DNA of 64,000 nucleotides from Caldilineaceae bacterium (GCA_022821545.1 JAJEDJ010000038.1:25330-89329), one strand, 5' to 3'. Counted from the stretch's first letter, positions 27,496 through 38,275 are shown. The notes: generated by a model from the sequence alone, not told the origin. Numbers and translations: made by a program.

Positions 27496-27540
27496 GAGGA
27501 GGGAGACTGTTTCTCGCGTCTCTCTCCTCGTTCCCTTTTT
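27496..27540 (+). terminator. Terminator or attenuator after binding-protein gene
   Basis: Eleven-bp stem (GAGGAGGGAGA at 27496-27506, TCTCTCTCCTC at 27519-27529, one G-T pair) with a 12-base loop, followed by a T-rich run ending TTTTT at 27540. This is the best Rho-independent terminator in the window; read-through would be needed for the permease genes behind it. Confidence 0.65.
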
Positions 27541-27571
27541 CTCGTATTTCGTTCTCATCCTGGCTTTCGAT

Positions 27572-28567
27572 ATGTTCCTGTATGCTCTTCGCAGGATCGC
27601 GGTGCTGGCGCCTACCGTCATCATTGTGATGCTTATCACCTTCACGCTGGGCTACTATGGTCCCATCGACCCGGTGCGCGCCGTGCTGGGAGAGGAGTGG
27701 GAGGACGAAGCGCGCTATGCGGAGGTCAAGAAGGCCCTCGGCCTCGACCGCCCTTTCGTGATCCAGTTTCTTGACTATATGGGCACCATGTTTGGGGGCC
27801 ATTGGGGCCAGTCCCTGTCGGCGTTCGGCGGCGTTGCCAGTGACAGGGCGGTCGGCGAAGGTCGGGGCGCCGGTTTCTCCGGCACGAGCACCGGTGTACG
27901 CGAGATGGTCCTCGGCCGCCTGGCGATCAGCGCCCAACTCTCCTTTTGGGCCTTGGTATTCCTCACCGTCTTCGCCATTCTGCTCGGTGTCTTGGCCGCG
28001 GTCAAGCAGAATACAACCGTCGACTACGCCATCGTCACCAGTTCGATCATCGCCAGCTCGATCCCTGCCTATGTGATCGGACCGGTCCTGCTGATCATTT
28101 TCGTACTCAAGATCCCCGTTTTCAAGACGGTCGGAGGATGGGATGGCATGTTCTCGCGGCAAGCGATCCTCCCGGCCATCGTACTGGCAACGGGCCCCAT
28201 GCTGGTGATTGTCCGCCAGACGCGAGCCGGCATCGTCGAGGTGCTCGGCAAGGACTTTGTGCGCACGGCCCGCGCCAAAGGCATGCCGGAGCGTCTGGTG
28301 GTGGCCCGCCACATGCTGCGAACGGCCATGATTCCGGTGCTGACTTCGCTTGGGCTGGTCACAAGCGGGCTGCTGACCGGCAGCCTCTTTGTCGAGCAGA
28401 TCTTCAACATTCCCGGCATTGGCAAACTGGCGATTCAGACGCTTATGTCCGGCGATCATCCCGTGTTTATGGGGGTCGTCCTGTTTCAAGCCCTGATCAT
28501 CGTGACCGTCAACCTGCTGACCGACCTGCTGTACGGCGGCCTGGACCCGCGCGTCACCTATGATTGA
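27572..28567 (+). CDS. Oligopeptide-type ABC permease, DppB/OppB family
   Basis: First permease of the family 5 importer, 331 residues. The N-terminal helix is the usual MFLYALRRIAVLAPTVIIVM; a large external loop follows, then five more helices. The cytoplasmic loop reads VRTARAKGMPERLVV, the EAA-like signature of this family, and LFVEQIFNIPGIGKLA is the conserved late segment. The external loop (about 75-110) is longer and Gly-rich compared with DppB. It overlaps a possible TTG start of the next gene, but a better start for that gene lies at 28603. Confidence 0.93.
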   Translation: MFLYALRRIAVLAPTVIIVMLITFTLGYYGPIDPVRAVLGEEWEDEARYAEVKKALGLDRPFVIQFLDYMGTMFGGHWGQSLSAFGGVASDRAVGEGRGAGFSGTSTGVREMVLGRLAISAQLSFWALVFLTVFAILLGVLAAVKQNTTVDYAIVTSSIIASSIPAYVIGPVLLIIFVLKIPVFKTVGGWDGMFSRQAILPAIVLATGPMLVIVRQTRAGIVEVLGKDFVRTARAKGMPERLVVARHMLRTAMIPVLTSLGLVTSGLLTGSLFVEQIFNIPGIGKLAIQTLMSGDHPVFMGVVLFQALIIVTVNLLTDLLYGGLDPRVTYD

Positions 28568-28602
28568 TCCGCGTCTTTCTAACCATCCTTGAGGATATCC
28601 GA

Positions 28603-29571
28603 GTGACCGCAGACGCCGGCGCCCAGCACGATATGTTTGCCATGCCCGAGCAGCGCAGCCTCTGGCAGGATGCGCTGGAGCAGCTGATGCGCAACCGCCT
28701 GGCCATCTTTGGCGTCTTCGTCGCCTTCCTTCTCCTCTTCGTTTCCATCTTCGGGCCCTGGCTGTCCCCGTACGACTACACTGAACAGAACCTCTTCAGA
28801 ATCAACGAGGGGCCAAGTATCGATCATTGGCTGGGTACCGACGGCCTGGGCCGCGACATGCTCACCCGCATCCTGCACGGCGCCCGCACGGCCTTCCTGG
28901 TGGGCCTGATCGTTACGATCGGCACCACCGTTTTGGGCGTTGTCCTGGGCGCCGCCGGCGCCTTTCTCGGCGGCTGGGTCGACGCCCTCGTCATGCGCCT
29001 GGCCGATATCACCATGGCCTTCCCCGACATCCTCCTGGCCGCCTTTATCAGCGTCGTCTTTCGCGAAAAGGTGCTTGAACTGCAGCTCCATCTGCAGGAG
29101 CAGTACGGGTGGACCATCTCCGAGGGCAACCGCGTCTATCTGGACTACCTCGTCATCTTCGGCTCGCTGACGTTGGTTCAGTGGTATGGCAAGGCGCGGC
29201 TGGTGCGGGGGCAGATCCTTTCGCTGCGCGAGAAAGAGTTCATCGAGGCTGAACGCGCCCTGGGCGCCTCCAACTGGACCATTATCCTCAGCCACCTCGT
29301 CCCCAACAGCCTCGGTCCGCTGATCGTCTCGATTACGGTCGGTTTCGGGGGCGCCATGCTCTCGGAGGCGTCGCTGAGTTTCCTGGGCGTCGGCATCCAG
29401 CCCCCGGGCGCAAGCTGGGGAGAGATGATCAGCGACAACCTGGGGCAGTGGCGCTTCAACCCGCACCTGGTCGTGATGCCGGGCGTTGTGCTTGCCATCG
29501 TGGTGCTCGGCTTCAACTTCCTCGGCGACGGTCTGAACGACGCCCTCAACCCTGAGCAAAGGCGGCGTTGA
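28603..29571 (+). CDS. Oligopeptide-type ABC permease, DppC/OppC family
   Basis: Second permease, 322 residues from the GTG at 28603, chosen because GAGG stands 8 bases upstream; a TTG at 28564 overlapping the previous stop would add 13 residues. Family marks: QDALEQLMRNRLAIFGVF at the N-terminus, HWLGTDGLGRDMLTRILHGA, IEAERALGASNWTIILSHLV, and LSFLGVGIQPPGASWGEM. An insertion around EKVLELQLHLQEQYGWTISE (about residues 150-180) is longer than in classical DppC. Confidence 0.92.
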   Translation: MTADAGAQHDMFAMPEQRSLWQDALEQLMRNRLAIFGVFVAFLLLFVSIFGPWLSPYDYTEQNLFRINEGPSIDHWLGTDGLGRDMLTRILHGARTAFLVGLIVTIGTTVLGVVLGAAGAFLGGWVDALVMRLADITMAFPDILLAAFISVVFREKVLELQLHLQEQYGWTISEGNRVYLDYLVIFGSLTLVQWYGKARLVRGQILSLREKEFIEAERALGASNWTIILSHLVPNSLGPLIVSITVGFGGAMLSEASLSFLGVGIQPPGASWGEMISDNLGQWRFNPHLVVMPGVVLAIVVLGFNFLGDGLNDALNPEQRRR

Positions 29572-29575
29572 CGCA

Positions 29576-30619
<1,044 letters not shown>

Positions 30620-30709
30620 AACGTAAGTCGAACCGCCTATCGTGTTCAGTTCTATGTTGCCGCGCCGGCGCCCCGGCCCGGGCAAAGTGAAACGCTGAGA
30701 GACCGCAGG

Positions 30710-31687
30710 ATGGAAGAGCAACCCCTGTTGAGTGTGCGCGACCTGGTCAAGCACTTTCGTATGCCGCGGCGGAACCTGCTGCGGCCGCCTGATGTGGTGC
30801 GCGCGGTTGACGGGGTGAGCTTCGACATCTGGCGCGGTAAGACGCTCGGCCTGGTCGGCGAAAGCGGCTGCGGCAAGACGACGACCGGGCGCACAATTCT
30901 GCAGCTGATGCGCGCCACGTCGGGCTCCGTACAGTTCGGGGGCACAGATCTCTGCCAGCTGAGCGACAAGGAGCTGCGCCGCTTCAGGAACGGCATGCAG
31001 ATCATCTTTCAGGACCCCTACGCCTCGCTCGACCCCCGCATGACGATCGGCAAAGCCATCGCCGAGCCGCTGATGATCCACAGCATCTGCGAGACGCGCG
31101 CTGAAGCCATGGATCGCGTCCAGCAGCTGATGGAACGCGTTGGGCTGAACCCCTACTTTAACAATCGCTATCCCCACGAATTCAGCGGCGGCCAGCGTCA
31201 GCGCATCGGCATCGCCCGCGCCCTAGCGGTCGACCCTGACTTCGTTGTCCTCGATGAACCTGTCTCCTCGCTCGATGTCTCCATTCAGGCGCAGATCCTC
31301 AACCTGCTGCAGGACCTTCAGGACGAGTTGGAACTGACCTATCTGTTCATCGCCCACGACCTGCGCGTGGTGCGTCATATCAGCGACCGCATCGCAGTGA
31401 TGTATCTGGGCCTGATCGTGGAGCTGGCGCAGGGTGTGGAGATCTACGATGCGCCGCTCCACCCGTATACGCAGGCGCTCCTCAGCGCGGTGCCGTGGAC
31501 CGACCCGAGGCTCGCTCGCAAACACCAGCGCATCATCCTGGAAGGCGAGGTTTCAAGCGCGGTCAACCCGCCCTCCGGCTGCCGCTTCCATCCCCGCTGC
31601 CCCATTGCCGAAGACCGTTGCCAGGTCGAATCTCCCGAGCTGCGCGAGGTCCAGCCGGGGCACTGGGTGGCCTGTCACCTGGCGTGA
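30710..31687 (+). CDS. Oligopeptide-type ABC ATPase, DppF/OppF family
   Basis: Second ATPase of the importer, 325 residues. Walker A is GESGCGKTT, the signature [15 protein letters not shown], Walker [13 protein letters not shown], the switch region FIAHDLR, and the Cys-rich C-terminal motif [15 protein letters not shown]. About 90 bases separate it from the DppD gene, with no clear terminator. Two propeller hydrolase genes follow in the same direction, suggesting one unit for uptake and cleavage. Confidence 0.95.
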   Translation: MEEQPLLSVRDLVKHFRMPRRNLLRPPDVVRAVDGVSFDIWRGKTLGLVGESGCGKTTTGRTILQLMRATSGSVQFGGTDLCQLSDKELRRFRNGMQIIFQDPYASLDPRMTIGKAIAEPLMIHSICETRAEAMDRVQQLMERVGLNPYFNNRYPHEFSGGQRQRIGIARALAVDPDFVVLDEPVSSLDVSIQAQILNLLQDLQDELELTYLFIAHDLRVVRHISDRIAVMYLGLIVELAQGVEIYDAPLHPYTQALLSAVPWTDPRLARKHQRIILEGEVSSAVNPPSGCRFHPRCPIAEDRCQVESPELREVQPGHWVACHLA

Positions 31688-31751
31688 CGCCGGGGCAGGC
31701 AGAAAGTCCACCTGTAGAAAACAGACCACGAATTGGTGGGGAGTAAGAAAC

Positions 31752-33278
31752 GTGCCGGCATCCGAAAGCGCCCTTGCGGTCGGTTCAGCCACGCAGCTCT
31801 TTATTGACGACGAAATGGTCAGCGCCAAACATGGCGTTGTGCGCACCCTTCATCCGGCCCGCAAACTGGAACAACCGGTTCTGAGAGCGGACCGCCCCTG
31901 GGAAGGGCGCCGCGTCTACATCTACGGCAGCGTGTACTACGACAGCGGCGCCGGTCTCTTTCGTATGTGGTATAACACGCGCCTGGGACGGGGGCACGAG
32001 CGCCGCGCGCCGGGTCTGCGCTCACGCACCGGCGACATCATCCTGTACGCTACGTCCGAGGACGGTATCCACTGGGTCAAGCCCAATCTCGGGCGCCACG
32101 AATTTGACGGCGCAACTTCCAACAATATCCTCCTCTTCGACAAGCACAGCCCCACGGTCATAGTCGACGCCGCTGCCCGGCCAGACCGCCGCTACAAGAT
32201 GGCCTGCTGGAACTGGGAAGAGGGGAACGACGGCTATTGGGTGGCTTTTTCCGCCGATGGGCTGGACTGGCGCGGCTACGACGGCAACCCGATCCTCCTG
32301 GACGACGACGAAATCCTCGAGGCCGTCACCGTCGCCCGCCACCCGAAGACGGGTGAGTATTTTGGATTTCATCGCCGCTGGGGTGACGTGCGCGGGCACG
32401 TCCGCCGCCTGGTCGCGGTGGCGACGAGCCGCGACTTTAAGACGTGGGCCGGCCGCGGCGTGTGCCTGGTACCCGACGAGTTGGATGACGCCTGGTGTCA
32501 GGACCCCGGCCAGCGCACCGAGTTCTACGGCATGTCCGGCTTTGTCTACGGCGATCAGTTTCTCGGCTTTCTGCCGGTGTTCGACGTGATCAGGGACGCC
32601 CGCGGCGAGTCCGGGATGCCTGCGTCGGTGGCCGCCGACGGCAGCTCTGGCTTGCACGCGCCGGCAGCCATCTCGGAGTCGGGCGCCGAGATCGACCAGG
32701 CCCCCTGGGACGGCCCGATCGCGGCCCAGCTCGTCCACAGCCGGGACGGTCGCAGCTGGCATCGTTTCGAAGACCGCACGCCCATTATCCCGCGCGGCGA
32801 GCCGGGCAGCTTTGACGCCGGCTGCATTCTCTGCTCTGCCGACCGCCCCCTGGTCCGCGGCGACGAGGTCTGGCACTACTACACCGGTGTGAGCACGATG
32901 CACGGCGGTCCCATGCCGCCCAAGACGATCTCAATCGGCCTTGCCAAATGGCGGCTGGATGGCTTCGTCTCGCTGGATGCCGGACATTTCGGCGGCATGG
33001 TCGAGACGGTCCCGCTGCAGCTATCGGCCAATGGGCTGGAGGTAAATGTGGATGCGCGCGACGGCAGCCTGGCGGTTGAGGCGCTGTCGGCCTCTGGCGA
33101 ACCACTGGCCGGTCTGACTCGCGAGGACTGCCAGGCAGTTCAAAGCGACGGCGTGCGCCAGGTTGTGCGCTGGAGAGGGGAGCCGCGCCTGCCAGTCGGC
33201 CAGCCCCTGCGCCTGCGCTTCCTCTTGCAGAATGCCAGGCTCTACAGCTTTCGTATCCGGCAGGCGGCTGCGCCATGA
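31752..33278 (+). CDS. Predicted beta-propeller glycoside hydrolase-like protein (paralogue 2)
   Basis: 508 residues from the GTG at 31752, chosen because GGGGAG lies 9 bases upstream and the paralogue at 40548 starts at the matching place; the open frame itself runs back into the ATPase gene. No signal peptide. Blade motifs: TQLFIDDEMVSAK, GLFRMWYNTRLG, LYATSEDGIHWVKPNLG, RYKMACWNW, HSRDGRSWHRFEDRTPI, WRLDGFVSLDAGHFGG, and ending ARLYSFRI. It is very similar to the protein at 40548 along its whole length, with an extra Ala/Ser/Gly-rich stretch (ASVAADGSSGLHAPAAISES) in the middle. Probably acts on a product of the upstream importer; chemistry unknown. Confidence 0.6.
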   Translation: MPASESALAVGSATQLFIDDEMVSAKHGVVRTLHPARKLEQPVLRADRPWEGRRVYIYGSVYYDSGAGLFRMWYNTRLGRGHERRAPGLRSRTGDIILYATSEDGIHWVKPNLGRHEFDGATSNNILLFDKHSPTVIVDAAARPDRRYKMACWNWEEGNDGYWVAFSADGLDWRGYDGNPILLDDDEILEAVTVARHPKTGEYFGFHRRWGDVRGHVRRLVAVATSRDFKTWAGRGVCLVPDELDDAWCQDPGQRTEFYGMSGFVYGDQFLGFLPVFDVIRDARGESGMPASVAADGSSGLHAPAAISESGAEIDQAPWDGPIAAQLVHSRDGRSWHRFEDRTPIIPRGEPGSFDAGCILCSADRPLVRGDEVWHYYTGVSTMHGGPMPPKTISIGLAKWRLDGFVSLDAGHFGGMVETVPLQLSANGLEVNVDARDGSLAVEALSASGEPLAGLTREDCQAVQSDGVRQVVRWRGEPRLPVGQPLRLRFLLQNARLYSFRIRQAAAP

Positions 33279-34717
33279 GAGGCATCTGGTTCTTCGACGA
33301 TTGGATGCTCGAACGCCGCGACTGCCTGGAGCGCGTCTGGGGCAAGCCCGCCTTTGTCAAGGAGATCTTCTCCGACTTCTACCCGCAAGGCTGGGACGGT
33401 TACGGCGGCTACCCGACCGCATTCTACGACGAGCGCCTGGGCAAATACGCGCTCTATCTGATCGCATTTCCGGGCCGCGAGAGCCGCGACCGCACGCCGG
33501 GGATCAGCGCCGGCGAATTCCAGTTCCGCCTGCTCTCCGACGACCCCTGCAACTGGCCCGACCCGGTCTACAATCCTGTGCCCGGCCCCGCCTGGCGCAG
33601 CTTTGCCGATGTGGTCGTCGACCAGGATGGCGCGCCGATCTGGGCGCACGCCGTGCATTCACTGGCGGGCACGCCCCTGGCGGAGCGGGGCTACGCTTCT
33701 GCCGTGCTCGACGTACCCCGCCATCTCACCTGGGGCGGCTTTTCGGATGACGGCGTGCAATTCACCGTTGACCGCTCAGGCCCGTGGCTGGACCCCGGTT
33801 CCGACATTGCCGGCGATATTCTGTGGAACCGCGAGGCCGGCCTCTACCAGCTCTTTGTGCGACCGGTCTACGGAGACCGCCGCGTGGCGATGTCGACCAC
33901 GACCGACTTTACGGCCTTTACGCGCCCGGTGACAGTTTTGCAGCCCGATCCCCTGGACCGCGTGGGGACCGAGCTCTACGACATGCCGCCCCGCCCCTAT
34001 GAGGACTTCTACATCGGCCTGCTCAACATCATGACCACCGACCGCTTCGAGGAGGTGAGCCTGAGCCGCGACTGGCCGCAGATCAAGTATTTCGGGCGTA
34101 TGGACACGCAACTGGCCTACAGCTATAACGGCCTGTACTGGTACCGCACCGAGCGCGAACCGTTCATCGGCGTCCGCGACTACGGCCAGGTTGGCGGCGG
34201 GTCGGCTTATGGCAAGGAGATGCTGCGCACGCACGACGACAGGCTGCTCTTCTTCGTGATCGGCGACTACGGCGGCCATGCCGCCCGCGTCGACAAGGAG
34301 ACCGACTGGCCCTATGGCAGCGGCTACCGCAGCCCGATGCTCTACGAATTGCGGCTGGACGGCTTCTGTTCGCTCAAGACCTGGGGCCGCGAGGGCGTGC
34401 TGCGCACAAAGGTAATCATCCCCCGCGCTGGCGAGATCCGCCTGAACCTGCGCACTATGGCGCACACCGGGGTCCGCGTTCAGATGCTGGACGGCGCCAC
34501 CGCCCAGCCAATCCCCGGCTACACCTGGGATGACGCCCTTCCGGTCAGCGGTGATCACCTCTACGCCCGCCCCCGCTGGCGCGAACGCAACGACATCTCC
34601 GAACTCGTGGACCGCCCCGTCCGCATCGAAATCGCCCTACGCGAAGCCGAACTCTTCGCCATCCGCCTGGAGTGCGACGTATATAATGCCTGTGAGTCTT
34701 TGGCGTCGTTGTGGTGA
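33275..34717 (+). CDS. Predicted beta-propeller glycoside hydrolase-like protein (paralogue 3)
   Basis: 480 residues; the ATG overlaps the previous stop by 4 bases (ATGA), so it is translationally coupled to paralogue 2. It is the most diverged of the five: it opens MRGIWFFDDWMLERRDC and keeps the propeller-like order (KYALYLIAFPG, LTWGGFSDDGVQFTV, YSYNGLYWYRT) and the closing domain (LRLDGFCSLKTWGREGVL, REAELFAIRL). It has no signal peptide. It may form a complex with paralogue 2 or act on a different bond of the same substrate (inference). The restriction island begins 61 bases after it. Confidence 0.58.
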   Translation: MRGIWFFDDWMLERRDCLERVWGKPAFVKEIFSDFYPQGWDGYGGYPTAFYDERLGKYALYLIAFPGRESRDRTPGISAGEFQFRLLSDDPCNWPDPVYNPVPGPAWRSFADVVVDQDGAPIWAHAVHSLAGTPLAERGYASAVLDVPRHLTWGGFSDDGVQFTVDRSGPWLDPGSDIAGDILWNREAGLYQLFVRPVYGDRRVAMSTTTDFTAFTRPVTVLQPDPLDRVGTELYDMPPRPYEDFYIGLLNIMTTDRFEEVSLSRDWPQIKYFGRMDTQLAYSYNGLYWYRTEREPFIGVRDYGQVGGGSAYGKEMLRTHDDRLLFFVIGDYGGHAARVDKETDWPYGSGYRSPMLYELRLDGFCSLKTWGREGVLRTKVIIPRAGEIRLNLRTMAHTGVRVQMLDGATAQPIPGYTWDDALPVSGDHLYARPRWRERNDISELVDRPVRIEIALREAELFAIRLECDVYNACESLASLW

Positions 34718-34778
34718 GGGCGCGTTTGTCTGAACTGAATTAATAAATGGATTAGTCGGCGTATAGGAAAGGAGAACT

Positions 34779-37082
34779 ATGGCAAACGGAGGGTTAGAAG
34801 CAGGCAAGGATGACCAACAACGGACGTGGGCAGAATTCGTAAGACGCGTCAACGAGCTTGTTGATTCTGGAGAGTTGGATAGTGTAGAAATCGAGTACAA
34901 GCTTGAACTCGGTTGCCAGTTTGCCGAAGCGCGAAAAGCTGTGCTTGACGATTCCGGTGACTGGATTAACAAGCTGGAGAACGGTGGATTTAAACCCCGC
35001 CAAGGTCACCCCATAACTTGGAGATCGATTCAGGATCTCAAGACTTGGTTTGGAAATTCTCCGAACGAAGCGAATAAGGCGCTGAAAGCACTATGGAAAC
35101 GAGGCGACTTGCCCGTTACTGAGAGAATCCGGGCCTTCAACTCAGAACTCCCGGAACATCCAGAAATACGGGGAAAAGAGGGAACTCGGGTGAGGCTGAT
35201 TTCCGGCTTACTCATGGGTCTTGACGCCAGAAGGTATCCTCCGCTCGCGACTAGAACGCTTAAGAGAGCATACTTGCAGACTGGGTACGACCTGCCGGAC
35301 AGAAGTGCAAAGGAGGCAGAACTGTATGAACATGCCCTAAAGTTCTTTGATCAGTTTCTCACGGAAGCGCAGGCACATGGGGCGCGTTTGCACGACCGAC
35401 TTGATATGCAGTCTGTTGTCTGGCATTGGCGACGACTACCCGATGATCTGCCCCAGTTAGGCTTGCCGTTACCTAGCTGTCCGAACGGTATAGAGACCGC
35501 AAACGGTTGGGACGCGTTTGCCTGGCGCGTCAACGAACTGATCGCTTCTGATGAATGGTACAAGAAGGAGATTGCTCCAAAGCTGGAGATTGAGGGCATG
35601 GCTAAACAAGCGTGGGCAGCGGTACTTTTTGATGCCGACAACTGGGCAGACTTAGCAAAGAAGATTTTCACTGATCAACATGTCTATTACAGAAATCGCG
35701 ACAAGGTCCGTTCTTGGATCGACGAGTATCCAAAAGACGCGTTACAGGCATTTAGGGCGGGTTGGACGGCAGGCAGCTTTCCCGTGGAACAGCCAATCCG
35801 TGCATTCTGCAAGCATTTCCCAGAGAAAGTAATAAGCGGCAGCGGATCACGTTTGACCGTAGCAGCCGCCTTGCTGGCGGCCTATGACGCTAAGCGGTTT
35901 CCTCCGTTCTCAAAAGAAAAGTTTGATGATGCATACAAACAGACCGGATACGACGCGCCCGAGCAGAACGCAGATGAAGCCGCGCTATATGTCCATGCCC
36001 TTGGCTTTCTCGACAGATTAATTGAAATGGGCCGGGAGAAAGGGGCGGACCTGCGGCACCGCCTCGACGCGTTTGCAGTGGTATGGCACCTTGTCGACTG
36101 TTTACCCAGTTTCAGCGCGCAACCAGTTGAACCCAAGTCTCTACACGCACTTGCGGACGAACTGCTTCTACCGCTCAACTTTCTTGAAGAGATCTGCACA
36201 CTGCTTGAAGACAAGCATCAGGTCATCTTTCAAGGGCCGCCGGGAACGGGAAAGACATACGTCGCGCAGGCGCTTGCGAATTGCCTCGCCGGAACCGAAG
36301 ATCGGGTTACCTTGGTGCAATTTCATCCATCTTATGCTTACGAGGATTTCGTTCGCGGCTTCCGTCCGAAAACCACGGAGAATAGTCAGGCCACGTTCGA
36401 GTTGCAGGATGGGCCGCTGTTGCGCGCGGCGCAAGAAGCACGAATGGAGCCTGATGCAAAGCACTTCCTCATCATCGACGAGATCAACCGCGGAAACATC
36501 GCCAAAGTATTCGGGGAGTTATATTTCCTGCTGGAATACCGCGGCAAAAAAATCAGTTTGCAGTACCAGCGTGAGCCGGAGGAGACCTTCTCTTTGCCAG
36601 AGAATCTCTACATTATCGGCACCATGAACACGGCGGACCGCTCGATCGCGCTTGTGGACCTGGCCCTTCGCCGCCGCTTCTATTTTATCGAGTTTCGCCC
36701 GGACAAGGATCCGGTGAAGAGTGTACTCCGCAAGTATCTCGGAGAAGAGTCCAAGTTAGCGTGGGTGGCTGATGTCGTAGATGAGGCCAACGAACTGTTA
36801 AAGGACGACAGGCACGCCGCAATCGGGCCGAGTTACTTCATGAAGAGCAACCTCAAGGAAGAGGATGTTCCCCGCATCTGGAAACACAGTGTCCGCCCCT
36901 ACATTGAGGAACGCCTTTTCGGAGATGACAATCGAATTGAAGAGTTCGAATTGAGCAAGTTGAAGGCTAGAGCCGAACAGAAACGCAGACAGAGGCAGCA
37001 GACAGGACAGTCTGGAGATGACGCGAATGGCGACGCGGACGGCTTAGACAATGAAACAGATCAACCTTCAGGAGTATCATGA
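34779..37082 (+). CDS. mcrB: McrB-like GTPase/AAA+ restriction subunit with duplicated N-terminal domain
   Basis: Motor and DNA-recognition subunit of an McrBC-type modification-dependent restriction system, 767 residues, behind a strong AAAGGAGA site. The AAA+ core has Walker A GPPGTGKT (486-493), LVQFHPSYAYEDFVRGFRP, Walker B FLIIDEINRGN and the McrB signature GTMNTADRSIALVDLALRRR. The N-terminal half is a direct duplication: a domain from Trp17 to about 225 is repeated from Trp244 to about 455. The matching segments are ARRYPPLATRTLKRAYLQTG and AKRFPPFSKEKFDDAYKQTG, and RLDMQSVVWHW and RLDAFAVVWHL. I do not recognise this domain; in McrB proteins this position reads the modified base. The tail is low-complexity (Asp/Gly/Gln). 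The gene is less G+C-rich than its neighbours, a sign of transfer. Confidence 0.88.
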   Translation: MANGGLEAGKDDQQRTWAEFVRRVNELVDSGELDSVEIEYKLELGCQFAEARKAVLDDSGDWINKLENGGFKPRQGHPITWRSIQDLKTWFGNSPNEANKALKALWKRGDLPVTERIRAFNSELPEHPEIRGKEGTRVRLISGLLMGLDARRYPPLATRTLKRAYLQTGYDLPDRSAKEAELYEHALKFFDQFLTEAQAHGARLHDRLDMQSVVWHWRRLPDDLPQLGLPLPSCPNGIETANGWDAFAWRVNELIASDEWYKKEIAPKLEIEGMAKQAWAAVLFDADNWADLAKKIFTDQHVYYRNRDKVRSWIDEYPKDALQAFRAGWTAGSFPVEQPIRAFCKHFPEKVISGSGSRLTVAAALLAAYDAKRFPPFSKEKFDDAYKQTGYDAPEQNADEAALYVHALGFLDRLIEMGREKGADLRHRLDAFAVVWHLVDCLPSFSAQPVEPKSLHALADELLLPLNFLEEICTLLEDKHQVIFQGPPGTGKTYVAQALANCLAGTEDRVTLVQFHPSYAYEDFVRGFRPKTTENSQATFELQDGPLLRAAQEARMEPDAKHFLIIDEINRGNIAKVFGELYFLLEYRGKKISLQYQREPEETFSLPENLYIIGTMNTADRSIALVDLALRRRFYFIEFRPDKDPVKSVLRKYLGEESKLAWVADVVDEANELLKDDRHAAIGPSYFMKSNLKEEDVPRIWKHSVRPYIEERLFGDDNRIEEFELSKLKARAEQKRRQRQQTGQSGDDANGDADGLDNETDQPSGVS

Positions 37083-38250
37083 CAGCAAGCAGGCCCTTCT
37101 AACTGTCAGTGACCGGGATTTGATTAACGACGCATTGCCGTCAGTCTCGATCGAACCAGTCAAAGGTAAAGGGAACACTTTCATTCTGAGGCCCGGATCG
37201 ACCGTTGGCGCGCTTGAAATTGGTGATATGTCGGTACTTATCGAGCCAAAGATCGGCATCCCGCAACTGCTTTCGCTGGCCTGCTACGCCTTGGGCCTAT
37301 ACAAGCCCCAAGCGCAGAAGCTCTTCGACTTCCAGAAGGCCCAGGCAATACCCGACGTACTAGCCCTAGCGCTTTTCGAGGCCGCCCGCCGAGCCTTCGG
37401 GCGAGGACTCCTGCGTGGATACCTGACCGAGGAAGATGCGCTGCACACGGTGCGCGGGCGAATCCGTTTCGACGAGCAGATACGGCGAAGGTACGGAATT
37501 CCCCTGCCGATCGAACTGCGTTTTGATGAGTTCACCGAGGACATCCTTGCCAACCGGCTTGTAAAGGCGGCCATGGCACGACTTCGCCACATGACCTTGC
37601 GCTCGTCTGAGGCGCGCCGCGGCTTAGGTTGGATCGCCGCGACGCTCGAAAACGTCTCCCTTCTCGAATTCCGGCGGCGGAACGTGCCGGAGGTCCGCTT
37701 CGACCGGCTCAACGAACACTATCGGGATGTCGTGGGGCTGGCGCGACTTATTTTGCTGCACAGCGAGTTTGAGTCCTTCCGCGGAGACGTGCGCGCATCC
37801 GGCTTCCTGATCAACATGGACAAACTGTTCCAGGAGTTTGTCACTCAGGCACTGCGCGAAGAGCTAGGCGTATCTGCAGCCACGTTGCAGTCCGAAAAGA
37901 AAGTTCCTTTTGATCTAGACAGTTCAGTGAAGCTTGAACCTGACCTGACATGGTGGGATGGCAGAAAGTGTACCTTCGTAGGTGACGCGAAATACAAGAG
38001 AATCGACGTCAAGTCCGTACCAAATGCCGACCTTTACCAGATTCTGGCCTACGCTACTGCGCTCGATCTGCCGGGAGGTCTGCTGATCTACGCGCAAGGA
38101 GAGGCCGAGGCCGCGACGTACAAGATCAGGCACACTTGCAAGCAACTGGAGGTCGTCTCCCTTGACCTGACCGGCTCACTCGACAACGTACTTGATCGCG
38201 TCAAAGACATTGCATGCAAGATCAAGTCGTTGCGGAAAGAGGCCGCGTAA
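37051..38250 (+). CDS. mcrC: McrC-like restriction endonuclease subunit
   Basis: Nuclease partner of McrB, 399 residues, overlapping the end of mcrB by 32 bases. The N-terminal half is the usual McrC beta-rich region (GALEIGDMSVLIEPKIGI), the middle has EDILANRLVKAAMARL and HTVRGRIRFDEQI, and the C-terminal PD-(D/E)xK nuclease shows LEPDLTWWDG (Asp298) and VGDAKYK (Asp312, Lys314). All core catalytic residues appear present, so the pair should be active. It cuts DNA carrying modified cytosine in characterised systems; the modification read here depends on the duplicated McrB domain. Base composition matches mcrB. Confidence 0.92.
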   Translation: MKQINLQEYHDSKQALLTVSDRDLINDALPSVSIEPVKGKGNTFILRPGSTVGALEIGDMSVLIEPKIGIPQLLSLACYALGLYKPQAQKLFDFQKAQAIPDVLALALFEAARRAFGRGLLRGYLTEEDALHTVRGRIRFDEQIRRRYGIPLPIELRFDEFTEDILANRLVKAAMARLRHMTLRSSEARRGLGWIAATLENVSLLEFRRRNVPEVRFDRLNEHYRDVVGLARLILLHSEFESFRGDVRASGFLINMDKLFQEFVTQALREELGVSAATLQSEKKVPFDLDSSVKLEPDLTWWDGRKCTFVGDAKYKRIDVKSVPNADLYQILAYATALDLPGGLLIYAQGEAEAATYKIRHTCKQLEVVSLDLTGSLDNVLDRVKDIACKIKSLRKEAA

Positions 38251-38269
38251 GTTCGCGCGCGATCTGTAG

Positions 38270-38275
38270 TATAAT
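38270..38275 (+). promoter_or_regulatory. Possible -10 element before Uma2 gene
   Basis: TATAAT in the gap behind mcrC, 34 bases before the point (38309) where Uma2-like coding sequence appears to begin. No convincing -35 was found. Confidence 0.35.

Noticed and set aside
34682..34687. TATAAT as promoter for mcrBC
   Set aside because: It lies inside the end of the 33275 gene and no -35 element stands 16-18 bases upstream; kept only as a possibility.
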